Below are positions 1 to 13,982 of a stretch of DNA of 64,000 nt, piece after piece (position 1 is the stretch's first letter; every line of letters begins with the position of its first letter). This DNA is from Balanoglossus misakiensis (taxonomy: Eukaryota > Hemichordata), in assembly GCA_040954595.2 (NCBI GenBank), contig CM082597.2, positions 372,001 to 436,000 of the forward strand, given 5' to 3'. The notes beneath the pieces are model-generated. The model searched no databases, was not told the origin of the DNA, and saw nothing but the letters and a program-made list of their open reading frames with translations. The translations under genes were made by a program, and so were the position numbers.

Positions 1-542
1 GTATTGCAAAATTTTCTGTTTGATGGGTAACCATGGTATGTCTGTCATTTTGATGAAATCCCTACCATCTGGTCCATGTTTCATATTTCACAGTGTTAGT
101 AAACCGGTCAGGTTTGATCAATTTGTGTTTGTCTAGACTTCATCAACAACACACTTTAAACACATCCTTTGTCAAGTTGTGATTCATGTCGTGCTTCAGC
201 TTATCTTCATGGATTTTTAAAGCTGAACAATTGATGAATATGACCAGAAATATTGAATGATGTGTTGTAACATTGGGATGCAAGTGACATTGGGACTAAA
301 ATTGAGTGACCACAGAGTGACCAGGACAAATGGGACCACAGGAACACCTGTTAACTCATCTCCATAACAACAAGGTCAATTCACACCACAGAAATTTTGT
401 GAAAATAAGTTCCCATAGCAACAAAAGTGTGGACACACAGACCATAACCGGCCATGTGTGTAGCATTGCAGAGTAAACCAGCAGCAACCAACAGGTGTCA
501 ATGGCAAATAGTTTAACATGACCTTTGACATCTCCAACACTT

Positions 543-556
543 GTTACCTTAGTAAC
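543..556. promoter_or_regulatory. RFX X-box-like palindrome
   Basis: GTTACC-TT-AGTAAC: both halves fit the RGYAAC half-site of RFX-family factors in inverted orientation with a two-base spacer. Confidence 0.5.
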
Positions 557-2820
557 AGTGGTATACTACACAAAGCTGAGTTGCGAGATTGATAAGACAA
601 GGTTGAGATGAAGCTAAGCTATTCACTATTGTGTTATATTTTATGATATGTTAAAAAGTTTACGATTTTTGCTGAGAGTACTATAACTTCCGACAAGGTT
701 AATTGTCAAGTTCGGATGAGATGAACGAAATCTGGATTTACACTCAACAATGTTGATTGCAGCTTCACATTCCAAATTCAAAGTGCATATACATCGTTTT
801 TACATCCACTCAGTGTCAGTAGATATGGTGTTATGTATGGATACATGTTGTGTAATGATGAACAGATCGCAGACATAATTACACTGTGACAAATTCAATT
901 GCATCTCAGATTGCAAGACTAATCAATATGCAATAAGTAAGACAATGCAGTGATCAGTGATTCAAACAAAGTTATACTCTGTATAAACTAGTCTTCATCG
1001 GCAAAAGTGTCAAAGTTAATCCTGAAAAACATCGGCCAATCTCTATTAGAACTATTTCCTTTCTGACTCATGAGAAGTGGATAAAAGTTTGAAAAGAACA
1101 CTTGATGAATGAGATTGTATATTGTGATGTAAAAATCTTTATGTTCTGATCAAGACAAACAAAGTATCTGGGATGTGATTAACTACTTCTTTCTTCACTG
1201 AGCTGATTTTCAACACCAAGGAAGTTAATATTCTTAAACAAACTCTCAAGATGGATTACTAGTTGTCATAGAAACAATCACCTCTATTGTGACAGCTTTG
1301 GAGGAACAGAGAATTGGTTGAAAAGGTTTAGTGATGTAATGATAGGATTGGCTAGATCCCTTTTTGATTATTTTAGGAAATGAGAAAGACAGGTTTACAT
1401 GCCACTGGTTCTGTTCATCAATAGTGTTCAAATCAAGATGTTTACATAGACTCTCAATAAACCAATTACATGTGGAGGACCAATACACAACTGAAGTTGT
1501 ATGGCTTCGTCTGTAGACTCTAAATGAATACAGTTGCAGTCTTGTTGTAAGATGGCGAGTAATCACAATTCACAGAGCTGGAGCAGGAAGATTAAACTTG
1601 ACACATACAGCTTGTTATTTGGAGAGAAAATGTCTGACTTTCCGTATATCTGAAGAACCTCGGACACCTCTGTAAACCAAACAATTTCACCAGTCCCATT
1701 GGTGTCCGGTTTTACTATACATTTGTCCCCAAGACAGAGGAAGAGCTTTGAAGTAGCAACCAATGATAGTTTTGTTAAACACTGTGATTGAATTCTAGTC
1801 AAGTCAGTCACAGTCCAGGCCACCTCAGCTGTGCCTAATAAATCAACCTGTCCTGTCTATACTTTGTAACTTAATCAGCTATGAAATAGGACTGCCATGT
1901 GGGGAATTGACACAGACACTGAAATTGAGGGTATCCATCACAATGGTACAAGTGACAAGGTCATATGCAGTCAACAAATTCAAGTTCAACTCATTACATT
2001 GACCCCCATGAGGTCACATTTCAATCAGGATTCAATTTTGCATCTCGACACTGATTCTAAAGTTGCAGACATTATGTACTGCCTGGCTGCTTGGTTGGTC
2101 TGTCTGCCAACACAAGTCAGACCCAATTAACCACCATCTATTTCACTCCAAATTGTCTTTTGAATTTACTTCTGCCAGTATATACATATGATCAGTTTGC
2201 TACATGTTGTATTCAACTTTGAGTTTCATTCATATGCTTACATGTAGGTGTGTCATTATATGGGTGACTGAGATTCATTCTCTTGTTTAATACAAATATT
2301 TTGATTTCAAGCATTTTTATAAAAGCCAGGAGTGTTGTCATGACAATGACCTTAGCTGAGAACTCGGACATAAGTCCATCAACACTCCACAGCACACCAA
2401 TATCTACCAACCAAGCTAACAAATACAAATCATATGTTATCATGACCTTCCTGAACACTCTCAGCAGTTCGATTCGAACCTCATCCTGTTTTAATTGGAT
2501 CCGTTTGCGTTGATAACACCACACACAGACACCTCTGTTCATTTAGACCCCTCTCTTCACAAAACCCAAACTTGTTGTCTTTCAAAACAGGAAACTTCTC
2601 CACTCTCACAATTGGCACCAGTATTTGCTGATTACAGATAAGAGTGTGTGTAGATCATATCATAGTCAGACTCTAGCTGCCACACCACAAACAACTCAAG
2701 AATTTCCCCGGTAATCTATCATGAATTACAAGTACCTATGTTATTATGGTAACATTCTTAGGAGACACACAGAGAGATCACACCTCTCCAGGCCAGTGCA
2801 AGGCTGTCGTCATTTTCCAA

Positions 2821-2854
2821 TGATTTATATTTCCATCTGATTTATATTTCCATC
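2821..2854 (+). repeat. 17-base tandem duplication
   Basis: TGATTTATATTTCCATC occurs twice in direct succession without mismatch, indicating a recent slippage or duplication. Confidence 0.95.
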
Positions 2855-5159
2855 TGATCATTCCTGGCGTAACTCTATGATGTGTGTTTTCCCGGATTTC
2901 GAATTTTCCTTGGCAATTAAGCCACATGACAACCAATGGGACGGAAGGAAGGTGCATATTTTCTCTGAACTTCCGATGACTTCAAATGTTGAGCTGGATT
3001 GTTGCCAGACATATCCATCTGTACTGTAGCCTACATACTGATTCCCAGTCTGGTCCCAAGTCCTATTTCCTATTTGACATCGCAGACTATGATCTGAAAT
3101 ATTTCCCCCTGTGCAACCATGTTTATACCAGTTGAAATAAAGCAGAAGACATTAGAGATCTGTCTAATATATTTTAATCCTTGTTTAAGTTTCCTATTTT
3201 TGGCTAACATTAACCCACGGTCCTGCACAGGTAAAACTAAAAGTTCTTATATTTTGTACCGCTTGGACTGATTGGTTACTTTTAGCTTACAGCTCAACGT
3301 TTAGCCAATGAAACTCTTGCTTTATGACACTCAAGTACAAATTTACAACAGATGTTCAGACATGGCATTGAATGCAGCAGCCATGATGTCTATAAGTTTG
3401 TAGACTTGTTGTAGTTGATGTGAGAATTGAAGAGAAAGCAATCTTATTGTAACTTGAGTTAAAATCGCCTCTGGCTCTGTAAACAAAATCACTTCAGCAT
3501 TTAAAGACTGCCTATCACTTCAACAAAGAAAATCTTTCTCACAAAAAAACTGTGTGTCTCTGAATTACTTGAACTGTAGAAAAGGTTAAACAAGGAACCA
3601 TAATAATTGGACTGAGACAGGTTGGCACCAAATGTAGTGAGGTTTACTTTAGACAATTTATATCTTCACAGGTGTTGAAGTTGCTCAAAATAACAACTAT
3701 TTCAGACCACTGACAGACTTAGGTCTGAGTATGGATGGGGTCTTGGACCGGTCTAAAATTGCATGGACTTGTGGGACTGGTCCTGGTATCCAGAGCTCAG
3801 ATTTCATATTATGAATTTCAATAATAACATTTTATTTAACTAACAGCCTGCAACTCCAACTTTAGTTAACAGGTTTAATGGTATGTTTGTGTTTATTAAG
3901 ATTATTTTCATGGTAACAAAATCCATTTCTTGAGAATACTATCATCATTATCTTCTCAAAACATCCTCCCACATTTATGAAAACATAACCACAACCTAAT
4001 TTAAAATCGAAGATTGTGACTAGCAGGTTCCTTGGATACAAAGTAAAAATTTAATAAACAGACAATTATGTTTGGCAGTGTTTGAGAGATTTATTTTGAC
4101 GGCATAGCTGAGATAACTCTTGTCAAATGAGATAGGCTATTCTTGACAAACTTCAGACAGCTGGACAAACATGACTTCAATATACAATGATTATCAAAGT
4201 AATTCTTTGCTTAGCTGATTCAGCAAACGTTTTCACAGACAGACTTTTTCAGCTGTTTCATAGACTTTTAATTATGATTGGAGTGGCTTTCACTGTACAT
4301 TCTCTGGATTCTGACAGAATTTTATCAAGTAATAACTAATTAAGTTTTTATCAGTGTCTATTTATACTGATTTGGAATTTGCAAAAAGTAAAGATAAATA
4401 TATGATAAAATTGGAAATATTGTATCATCAATATTGGCAAAACTTTGTCAGGACTTAAATAATCTCATTACAACACAAGATTGTCCCTGAATCAGAGTAG
4501 GCGAAAAGCGTAACTGCTACAACGTACAAGAGAAGGAAGAGCCCCTCATGTCCACAGGTAAAACTTTAGATTACATCCGTAAATGAAGATTGTGTGAATG
4601 AATAAAATAAAATAAGTCGACTACATCAATGGACCAAACACTGAAACCTCACCAGAGCAGAACATTCAGCTAGTCAAGCAAATCAACCCTTCAGGTAAAA
4701 ATGGATCTGCATCCGTCTACCTACACTCTCTGACAATCCACTCCTACATACCTACGTCATATCCTTTACCTATGTGTGGTGTATACCGGTGTACATGTAC
4801 TATACTGTCATCCTAACTGTGTCATTAATCCACAGGTAAACTGTGATTATTCATGTGATCTAGCTAATTTCATAGACGAACAGTAAAGTAAACATTGCTT
4901 TGTACTTTCTGTGTGATCATTTTTCTCCATGCTCAATTTTTTTAAAACTCTTACATGTACAATATTGAGTTCAGAATATGATACAATCTTTAATAAAGTC
5001 AGGCATTTCGAGACTTTGTACTGGTCGAGATTGTAGACAAGATTTGACTTCACATATGTTGCATTGTTATCAACTCAACAGATTTATTAATGACCACGGC
5101 TATTATCCGATTCACTTTATCTAAGATGGATACACTTCACTAAACTTACAGGAACCGAG

Positions 5160-5400
5160 GTATTAGGTTGCTACATATCTCAGGAAATTGACACACCTAC
5201 CATGAAATTGACACTCAGTCGATGAAATGAACAAAACGAAGTAGCAACACTTTTCAAAAGTCAACATTTCCTGAACCTCTGAACAGAGTCAGTGAAATGG
5301 ACAAATATTAGTTCATTCCCAGGAAATTAATTTTCTTCACTGAGAAAATTGACACAATTTGTATAAAAACTGACACAGAGTAGCAATTTCCACTACAGTG
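5160..5400. repeat. Degenerate AAATTGACAC / GTAGCAA repeat patch
   Basis: GAAATTGACAC occurs at 5183 and 5204, and variants (AAAATTGACAC, AAACTGACAC) follow around 5345-5380, mixed with GTAGCAA and TTGCTAC words. It is cryptically simple sequence with no coding signal. Confidence 0.55.
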
Positions 5401-6557
5401 TATCCACTTTATGGTAAACAGTACAACTGTAGCAATTTTAGTGCCAGATCATTACTTCAAATGAATTATTTCGCGTAAAGATTATGTCCAATCCATTATT
5501 TTCAATTTACTGAAAGTCATCTGCTGTATTTAAAATTTACATTTCATTTCATCAAAATCGTACTGAGCCATGCTTTATTTTACCTGAACATTTTCATATC
5601 AAGGGGCAGACAGGACATCCTATTTAATTACACAACCACTATCAGTAAACGAAAATAACCTGGCAAGCTATATAAACTTTATTTTAAGAATTGACCCAAC
5701 AGGAAATGATAGTCAATTCAGGGCCACTTGACACCTACTTCCGAAGTTTATCTTATCTTCAAAATAGGGACCATAACCACACAAAGTGACCAGTATGGGG
5801 GTTGTATCACTCGAAACTGTCCATAGTAACAGTATAACAAGTACCAGGGCAGGTATATTCAAAATCTAGAGTTTTTCCGACCATAGCTCCAGGGTCTATG
5901 CTCTAACTCATTAATCTCTCTTTCCCACCTTGGTAAATCTTGCAAAGACAACAAATCTCTTGTAAACCCAAGTGCATCTGTATTTTTTCCCTTAAAATGC
6001 AATTGTTTGCTTAAGATTTAAAACATACAACATAGTTCAGTTGAGTTGTGAGTTTTGCCTGCCCAATTATCGCAGTCCAAACACTGAGAATGTTTTCACA
6101 CAGGCCAATCAACACTGCTTCATACACACTTCATATTTTTTAATGATTTGTACACATGTACTGGAGACTGCTATTGACTGACCTTGGAAATATAGTCTGG
6201 GGTTTCTTGACCGTCAAAAATACAGCCGAGAAAAGGCTGAATACATGAACATGGTACTTTGGATAATTGTAAAATCAATTGCTATTGGACCATTGGTTTT
6301 AGTAATACAATATCAGATATTTGTCGTGTCTCAGTATTTGCAAAATTCCATATAAATGCCAGTGCCATTATTAAAAACAATGGTCATACATATACACGAT
6401 GTATTGAGCATATCAGTCTCACTAGTTGTTTAGCCCATATGTATATCATGCAGTTTATAATACAGCTTGTAGCAACCGCAGATAAGTGTCAAAAGGGTTT
6501 GATCATGATGAAATTGATCAAATTTGACATTTTCCTCCTTAATAACATGACCCCCTA

Positions 6558-6616
6558 GCCTCTTTGTTTTGAAAACATCACGCCTTCAGTGGCCTCTTTG
6601 TTTAATAAACATCGCG
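6558..6616 (+). repeat. 34-base-period imperfect duplication
   Basis: GCCTCTTTGTTT-(nn)-AAACATC-(n)-CG occurs at 6558 and 6592 with about 21 of 25 bases identical. Confidence 0.75.
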
Positions 6617-6699
6617 AGATTACATACACCTGAATGCATCATCAAACCTCTCATAACCACTTATCACTTTCTTGTTTTTGTTTTTGTACCTCATTTGTT

Positions 6700-6910
6700 G
6701 CTAAATGTAAGTAAATTGTAACTAGACTAAGGACAATGTCACTACATTGTATCTACAATGAAAACAATGTTACAAGTATCTTCTATAGCTATGTAACAAG
6801 TTTTCCTAGTGCATGTTATATGTAACAATATTTACAACAAAGTAGATAATAAGTAACAATTCAGACAATTTAGTTAATATGTATAACAAATTATACAATG
6901 TAACAAGAGA
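6700..6910. repeat. Degenerate GTAACAA-rich patch
   Basis: About 200 bases repeatedly use TGTAACAA, ACAATGT and TTACAA words without a fixed period. It looks like a decayed simple repeat. Confidence 0.5.
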
Positions 6911-9763
6911 AAACAAAACAACAGGGAGTATTGGCCACTATCTTATCAATGTAAACTAGATTTATCTTTGAATTCAGATCATTATCAGTGCGATCATCTT
7001 TGCTTCTCAACAGCTGATTAACCTACATCAGAGTTGAAGATAGCTGAGAGTATTTTACTATCAAGTCAACAGTTGCACACTAACGCCATCACATCTATAA
7101 CATTCCATTTGTTTCATGCAGACCTCATAATTGTCACGGTGGTCTGTGAATAAAACTACTGTTAAAATGATTCAGTAAAATATCACGTCTGCAGGTCATT
7201 TTGTCTTTGTCATCCAAGGCTTCTCATCCATCCTGTTCATTCCATGACTTATTGACAACCCTTCCCCTAATACACCATCAACCCACCATCACAGACAGAA
7301 GACTACTGTCTATGTCGCAATGCAGTACCAGGACTAGCCTAGAATCCAGACTTGTCTGTTTTTTCACTATGCTCCATGCAATTCACTGATCATTGACTAA
7401 ATATCGGCACAACTCAGACATAAAATGTAACTTCAGTAGCGCTTCGATACATGCAATAATTTTTACAGCAGATCATTTCCTCGATAATAAAACTTTGTGA
7501 GTAGTTCGATTTTCCCTCCCTCTGAACAATTTTCCAGGACATTTTTTTACTTATTTATTCAGATGAACTCAAACCACAGTAGAAATGTTTGTTACAAAGC
7601 AACCAGTCTACAAAGTTTAAGAATCTTTTAAGTCTATTGAGACTCTATCTTGCAACTCTTCCACAAAGAAAATTTATTATTACATTTCGAAGAATAAATC
7701 ATAGTTGGCTGTCTCCAAAATAGTGATAAATATTTCAGCCATTTTCACTTACATACCATCACATGAAAAAGTCTGCGAAATCCATAATACTCATTTTACC
7801 GGTGGTTCAAAGGTCATTAAACTGACAGACTTCAGGCGACAATATGCCCATTGAAAAAATGTACCATAAAATAGTTTAACTGAACTTAATCCAAATTTCA
7901 GAGTCTCTCTGTTTTTTTGTAGTAAGCCGTGAAGTCACTATGGTTGGTTCCTGTGACACAAATTGACATAGTTGTGATTCCCCAACCATGACTAAGACGT
8001 CAGAGTCTTTTCCTCATTGAGAATTCCACTACAACAGGTATTTCCATGTCAGGCAGTATTTCCATGACAGGGGGGCCAATTGCTGTGTTCTAACACCTTA
8101 CGACAATGCACCAATCACAAAAACCAAAAGCTGTGAAAATATTTGTCCGGGGCATATTTTGTGTTTCTTTGTCGGTACCTATATCTGGCCGACTACCCCT
8201 GCACTGCCCATTTAGTGGTGTAATCCTATATGCTATTGTATGGATCAATCCATCAACTAGACAGGAAGAAGGGAGTGGTGGATTGTTATTTTGAGTGTTA
8301 CACGAAACTGACCCCGTTTTCAAAAATTTATTTCTACCGCCAAACGTGAAAAGAAATCTTCATCCTGCAGGATATCTTGCATATTTTTGTAAGAGCCACA
8401 AACCTCAAATATTCTATCAAGTCAGAGTCATGTTACACTCCATACACGATCAGCACAAATAATTCACCTGATCTAGGTATAGTTGAGCAAAAAAGCCAAA
8501 ATAAGTCCAGTACAAATACAGCAAATTTTGGGGGCATTTCTCTGTATACATCTCAGTATCAGATCAATGATTGAGTTTGTATTAGAATCAGACAGAAGAA
8601 GGCACCTTTTGTGGGCAGTACAAGAGGGGTTGCTATGGAAACCACTAGGTCATTTTAGAGTACTATATCAGGGATTGAACAGGTGAAGTGCAAGGTCAAC
8701 ACAGCAGTCGACTTTTGAGTTATTAAGACCAACCACTTGGGACTTTGGCATTGTAACACTGGCGTCTGTACGTTTCCAGTCGGTGAATATTCACTGGAGT
8801 TAATATCAGAGGATTTCAATGGAGTTTATCAGTGATCCACGACTCAGATGTGCGCAATGATTTATAGTTTTGTAAGGAAACACAGCTTGTGTCCGACAGA
8901 CACATCAAGGCCCCACAGATAGATCTGATATATACCTTTCTCTGATAGAATCCTTTTCACACAACAGTTTCCAACAACACATCTTTTACTGTTGTCATCA
9001 ATAATTATTATCTACATTACAATTTACGTGCAGGTCAGATAAATGCCAACAGATGGCCAACCATCGGAGAAAAGACTTATAATTTTCTGTCAAAATTGTC
9101 CTGAAAAATGAGCGTCTTTTGTTGGCAAAAACAGAAAAGGCTTCTTATTTTTGGCGAAAATAATCGATTTTAGGAAATTTATAAACAGTTGCCTTCCAAT
9201 TTGATGTCGGTGCGGTGAACAGTTGGGTCAATCAATGAACTTCAGAGTTGTTTACATTTTCACAGTTATTGGGTTATTGTTCAGTACAATGTGTATTGTT
9301 AAAGCTTTTGTTAAGCCGAGGTTTGTTGGAGACATACAGCAGGGGGCAACTTTTCGTTTAGATGAGGGTGGAATTATATCAACACAATAACAAGTCACCA
9401 GCTACAATGTGAAAATAGGTAACAGTGCATGACATTTATTCTTACGCTGTCGACTCTTTTGTCAATCAATCTTACTTTCCCACCACACGTTTTCAAAAAA
9501 CATGTCCACTCACATTTTTCTGAACTTTGGCAAATTTTCACAAAACCTTCCAAATTTTGTATAAATATGATTGATTTTGGATTAAAAGTCATGACTATTC
9601 AACAAATGTCTTAAAAATACTCAAAAATTATGAAAAATTTAGGAAAATGAGGGTGAAATTCAGAAAATGATGTGAACTATCAATGCAAGTCAGGCGTGAG
9701 CTATCTCACCCACCATGTATGTGATGTGTGTGAGAGTATACATACACTTCTGGCTGACCAACT

Positions 9764-9870
9764 TCAGTGTATGCAACCCTGATGAGTTCTACAGATACCA
9801 GTGTTGATTCTACGCACTGACCGAAAGATGAAACAGTAATCTGTACTATTTTGCCATTTATGTGACACTT
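9764..9870 (-). CDS. Putative gene B, second exon: small secreted peptide
   Basis: This is a hypothetical partner for exon B1. An acceptor ending TATACTGCAG precedes a frame that joins B1 in phase 1 and stops at TGA, giving a 54-residue product. After the signal it has Cys at 32, 46 and 52, an N-glycosylation sequon at 27-29 and an Arg-Arg at 39-40. An odd number of cysteines and a weak signal-cleavage site count against it. A second frame through the same DNA (from the same acceptor in phase 0, running on to 9706) is also open for 54 codons, contains two Cys and looks beta-strand-like, so the true frame, or whether this is an exon at all, is uncertain. Confidence 0.18.
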
Positions 9871-11565
9871 CTGCAGTATACAATAAACTCTCCGTAAAGT
9901 CAAGCATAACCAACTTCTGTGTGTGTGGTTTGCCCTTGTCTTGTCTCATGTCACGTCTTATCTATCCTGAATGATCCGTCATGCAATAACAAATAATATC
10001 CTTTTGCTCCTTGGATTATCTGTTTTATCTCATCACTCACTGTCACAGAATGATCCATTTAAATTCAGTGAAATAAAATAATTGAATGTTTTTTGTTTTC
10101 ATCTTTTCTTTTTCTTTGAGCTTGATCAAAGGAAAATATGGTGGTCCAGGAAAATATGGTGGTCTAGACATTCATGCTCTGTGAAACCAGTGCATGCTGC
10201 TTTAATGTATGAAAAGAAATGTTAATGTGAAGCTATCTATCATTTTTATGTACTTTTTACCCTTTGTATTCAACGATATTGAGTCCAAATATAGCCAGCC
10301 ATCTAACTAGACCATTTCACCTAAAGCGTTAGATATTTATAGCAATGCAATCACTTTAGCAGGTTGTGTTGGGACACACACACACATGCCACCCTGGTAT
10401 TAGTTAATGCTGGATGAATTGGGACACGGAACACACTTCCCTCGACAACTTGCTACTAGAAAGTCATTTAATTTCATACTACTGGCGGTTCAACTTTATT
10501 CCTCAGACAGTAACACTTCATTCTGCAGCGAAATTAACAAAATCAAAAATAGCTGATCCCCAAATAACTCACTGATGCAAAGTTTAATGTAATCATGACA
10601 AAATACCCTGGACAGTAAGGGGCCAATTGTCGCTCGCAGTGGAAACTTAATCATCAAGTTTGTAATTATTAAATTACATATTTGTGGAGACCACAAAATA
10701 GAGAGACAGATTTGGATTGTATGTCTGTATTCCCTTGGAGGCATTCTTCATTCTATCCTGAAGGGTCGGAAAGTCTGTTTAGCAGAAAACGACTCGGAAG
10801 CAAATCAAGGGATTTTTGGCCAGTTACTTCTTGACAGAGATGTGAGCTCTGTGCAAGGGAAGTTTTTTTCAGACTCCATCCTTTGTCAACAAATGATGGT
10901 AGAATTGAAAAGTATTCCACTTCTCCAAACTTTCACCCTTGCAGCACAGTGGGCGCGCTTATTCCCAGGGACAAATCCTCGAAGCCAGGCCCACCATCTG
11001 TTGCAACATAGATGGTTGCAGAGTATTCACCAAATGTAGAACTCGACTTAAACCAAGCTGAGATGCGAATCATTTAATACATGACACTCAGAATAACTGT
11101 CTTCAGAGATTCGACCACAAGGGGACCTGTATCATCCATCATCAATCCATCATCTGACGATGCAATACTCAACTTTGCACAAATGCTTGCATGTCATACT
11201 GATGTGGGGCCCACTTGGCAACTATGTATATTCCTTCAGAATGTCACTTACTGTCAAGTACTCACTGTACAGTTTACATTACTGCTATATCTTAAATACA
11301 TACAAAGTAAATTGCAGTCAACGCTGATAGAATGCAGAATTTTTTACCTCCACTGTGTCAACAAGAAAGTAAACGATTACATCTCTTACGCGAACGCTTA
11401 CTTTCATTTTTCAGTGAGAAAAAGTCACTTTTATTTGCAATTTTACCTCAAAGTGTGATGATGACAAATCATTTGACTGTTTGAACCTGAAATATCTGTC
11501 TGTACTCAGCGGTCGCAGTCTTCGCGCAAAACCACACAAACCAACAGTTAACTTTTATCACTTAC
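9871..11565 (-). other. Putative intron of gene B
   Basis: This is the region between candidate exons B2 and B1, bounded by GTAAGT and TGCAG on the minus strand. Inside are an 18-base tandem duplication at 10131-10166 and a short CA run near 10374-10386. Nothing else is recognised. Confidence 0.18.
10131..10166 (+). repeat. 18-base tandem duplication
   Basis: GGAAAATATGGTGGTCCA is followed at once by a copy differing only near its last bases (GGTCTA). Confidence 0.9.
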
Positions 11566-11623
11566 CAGTCAAGATTAGCAGGCAAAGAACACTTCCCGAG
11601 AGATAATTCCAATTGAAATCCAT
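11566..11623 (-). CDS. Putative gene B, first coding exon: signal peptide
   Basis: This 58-base coding segment encodes M-D-F-N-W-N-Y-L-S-G followed by a hydrophobic core at residues 11-18 (SVLCLLIL) and Thr19. It then ends after one base at a GTAAGT donor (phase 1), so it has the architecture of a secretory signal exon, the same as exon A1. An in-frame TGA lies a short way upstream of the ATG without another ATG between, which supports this start if the 5' UTR is unspliced here. A CAG 12 bases before the ATG could be an acceptor, but its pyrimidine tract is weak. Upstream sequence to about 12.0 kb is somewhat CpG-richer than the surroundings, as a promoter region might be. It could be a separate gene or an alternative first exon that shares a downstream exon with gene A; the window cannot decide. 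Confidence 0.55.
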
Positions 11624-12030
11624 TTGGATTGCGTTCTGCTCAGTTGATAAAATCCATATGTAAAGTAGCCACAATCAAACAGTCATTGGCAATTACTGCG
11701 CTATCTGCACCAGCCAAGTGCTAACAGACTGATCGTCCCGTTTTTAATGATGTACAGAAGAGGAGAGTTGTCAGCGCAAGGTTTTAACCACTTGAATGAA
11801 GTGAGTGGCTGTACGTTCAATGCTTAGTCATCTGTTATCACCACAAGCCACTTTGTATGCAAATGGGTTACTCGCTGTCGCCACACAGATGTCTACAATT
11901 GGCTGAGAATCAGACGGCATTCTGGGCCTACAGGAATTTCGCACTGTGCGATAACACCAACTGCAGTTATCAAAACATGAATTACTCGATAAATTTCTTG
12001 AAGGCCAAGTAGCTGCCAAGTTTGGATCAC
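11624..12030 (-). promoter_or_regulatory. Region upstream of exon B1, modest CpG enrichment
   Basis: About eleven CpGs occur in the 300 bases upstream of exon B1, more than the local background. No clear TATA box is seen at a suitable distance. A minus-strand ORF here (12019 down to 11828) has a mid-frame TGCAG, but no coherent join to other exons. Confidence 0.18.
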
Positions 12031-13982
12031 TTCCTTCAAGACGTTGGTAACCAACTTGATTTTTATTAGGATTTTATTTACTTAATAAACTCTCACCAAA
12101 GTAGCCTATTGCCTGCATTGCATTCTGGGAAACTTCATGATTGCCATAGCGACACATCAAGGTGCAGTCACACGAAGCAGTTACTGTAATGAACACAGTA
12201 TTTCCAGTCTAATTGTAGCTTCATGGTCTATTAAAAATTAAAACTTTGACGATGATTTAAGAGATATAATGATAGTTATTAGTCTAATTCCTCAATTAGC
12301 CACTGAAAACAGAATTTGTGTCACATTATTTTCAATTTTTTACAGAAACAACAACATTAATTTCAGAGCTTTTGTCCAAGACAGAAGATATAAATGTCAA
12401 GGTTTAAATAAATCGTGCAGTTAATTGTAACATAAATTTTTCATTTTGAACCATTTGGAAACTAGTTCTTATCTGAACTGAAACACATTTAAAAGGCAAT
12501 ATTTGACAGGTTCCGTTGCAAACTTCTGCCAAACTCTGTGTATATTTTACATCCTTCTTTAATTTAAACATTTGACTAGATTTACTACCGCAGGGCCTAT
12601 TTACAATCTGACAGAGCCATAACTCTGATCCTTTCTCTGAAATGTCTCAAATGTTCACTGCACAGACTTTAGAACATTGATGCTTTCTACTTCTATTGTA
12701 CAAACTGAGCAATTGACTGTTTGAATATTTCCGAAAATAACCAACATTTTTTTCTTGAAATATAGAACCAGATTTGCGCCATGTCACAGTAGATGAACAG
12801 AAAGACTCATGTTATGGGTGTCTAACTATAATCTGCCCAAGTCTGTCACAGATCACGTACTACTTTCGTGAATTCCTAACTGAAAATCTCAAGTAAAACA
12901 TTTTTGTTAAAAGTAGCAAAGAGTTTTGTTGCTGGCAATTCATGCAGAACCTCACAGCACTGTTATTTCACAGTCGTTGTACAGTCGAAATATTTCAGAT
13001 TGATAGAAATTCTTGTTGGTTCAAAAGACCAGGTGTTCATTTTCTCTACAAACCTCTCTCTCTCTGACCATTCATTTCTTGTGCGAGAACGTTTTTTATT
13101 TGAAGTAACACGTACCATTACTTTCTAAAATGTAATAATTTAAAAGCCAATACTGAAACACCATTTCCAAACTTGATAAGATGAAATGATCGTGGAATTG
13201 CATGATGCAAACCTTAGGTGGCAACCACAAACTCTGATATCAAGTTGTTTTGTTTCCACAGTTGGAAGTTTGTTTTGATGAAATCTGAAATGTGACCCAA
13301 GTATTGTATACAATGACTGTAAACAATTTAAGTTTTAGGTGTTTGGAACTGTCGCAAGATTAGCCCTTAAAGCCGATTAACTTTGACCATGGTCATTCGA
13401 GTGTTGAAAAGTGACCTCCGTCCTGCTTTCAACTGATCACTTTTTATAAATCGCCAACATTCAGTGATGTGTCAAGTTTACAACACTGAAAATGACAGGA
13501 CTTTAGTGTACAATAGAATGTTATTCAGAGAGAACGTGAAAATTAATTGTCCCGGAAGAGTCCACGAAAATTTCCTGTCGTGAAAATTTCCCAGTTTACA
13601 GTAGATGTCACATCCTAATATGTCAATGAGAAAATCCATGGCTAAAAGTGAAAACACCTGTTTGAGAGCATGAAGGATACAGTTTTGTTAGTGACATGCT
13701 TTGACAATACTGCTCGCGGTTAGATTTTTAACCTTATTAATATGCAAATGTAGGAAGTCATTATGGCATGGTCAATAAAGGTTAATATCGCCCTGGGGAG
13801 TAATCAATTTGTTGTTGAAATTTACAATACACTGGCTACATGTTACTCTATTTAGTAATTGAAAAATCACCTTGCTTGACAAAGTCAATAAGTTTTGTGC
13901 AATTTTATGAAGTTTTTATATTAATTTGTTTGCAAAGTTTACCCCCACACAGTAAACCTGACAAGCAGATGTTGGTCTCCAA

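Larger units (their letters stand above)
1..9763. other. Non-coding block
   Basis: AT-rich sequence with X-box-like sites (409-422, 543-556), short duplications and two degenerate repeat patches. No coding exon is supported; ORFs are short and composition-driven. Confidence 0.6.

Noticed and set aside
2466-2482. tRNA B-box-like GTTCGATTCGAAC
   Set aside because: Neither strand gives a pairing T-stem, an acceptor stem or an A-box at the right distance; it is just a short inverted repeat.
11828-12019. Cys-containing minus-strand frame upstream of exon B1 with internal TGCAG
   Set aside because: It lies downstream of exon A1 but upstream of B1, and in phase 1 it reads only about 22 codons before a stop; the frame that is open needs phase 2, which no known donor supplies.
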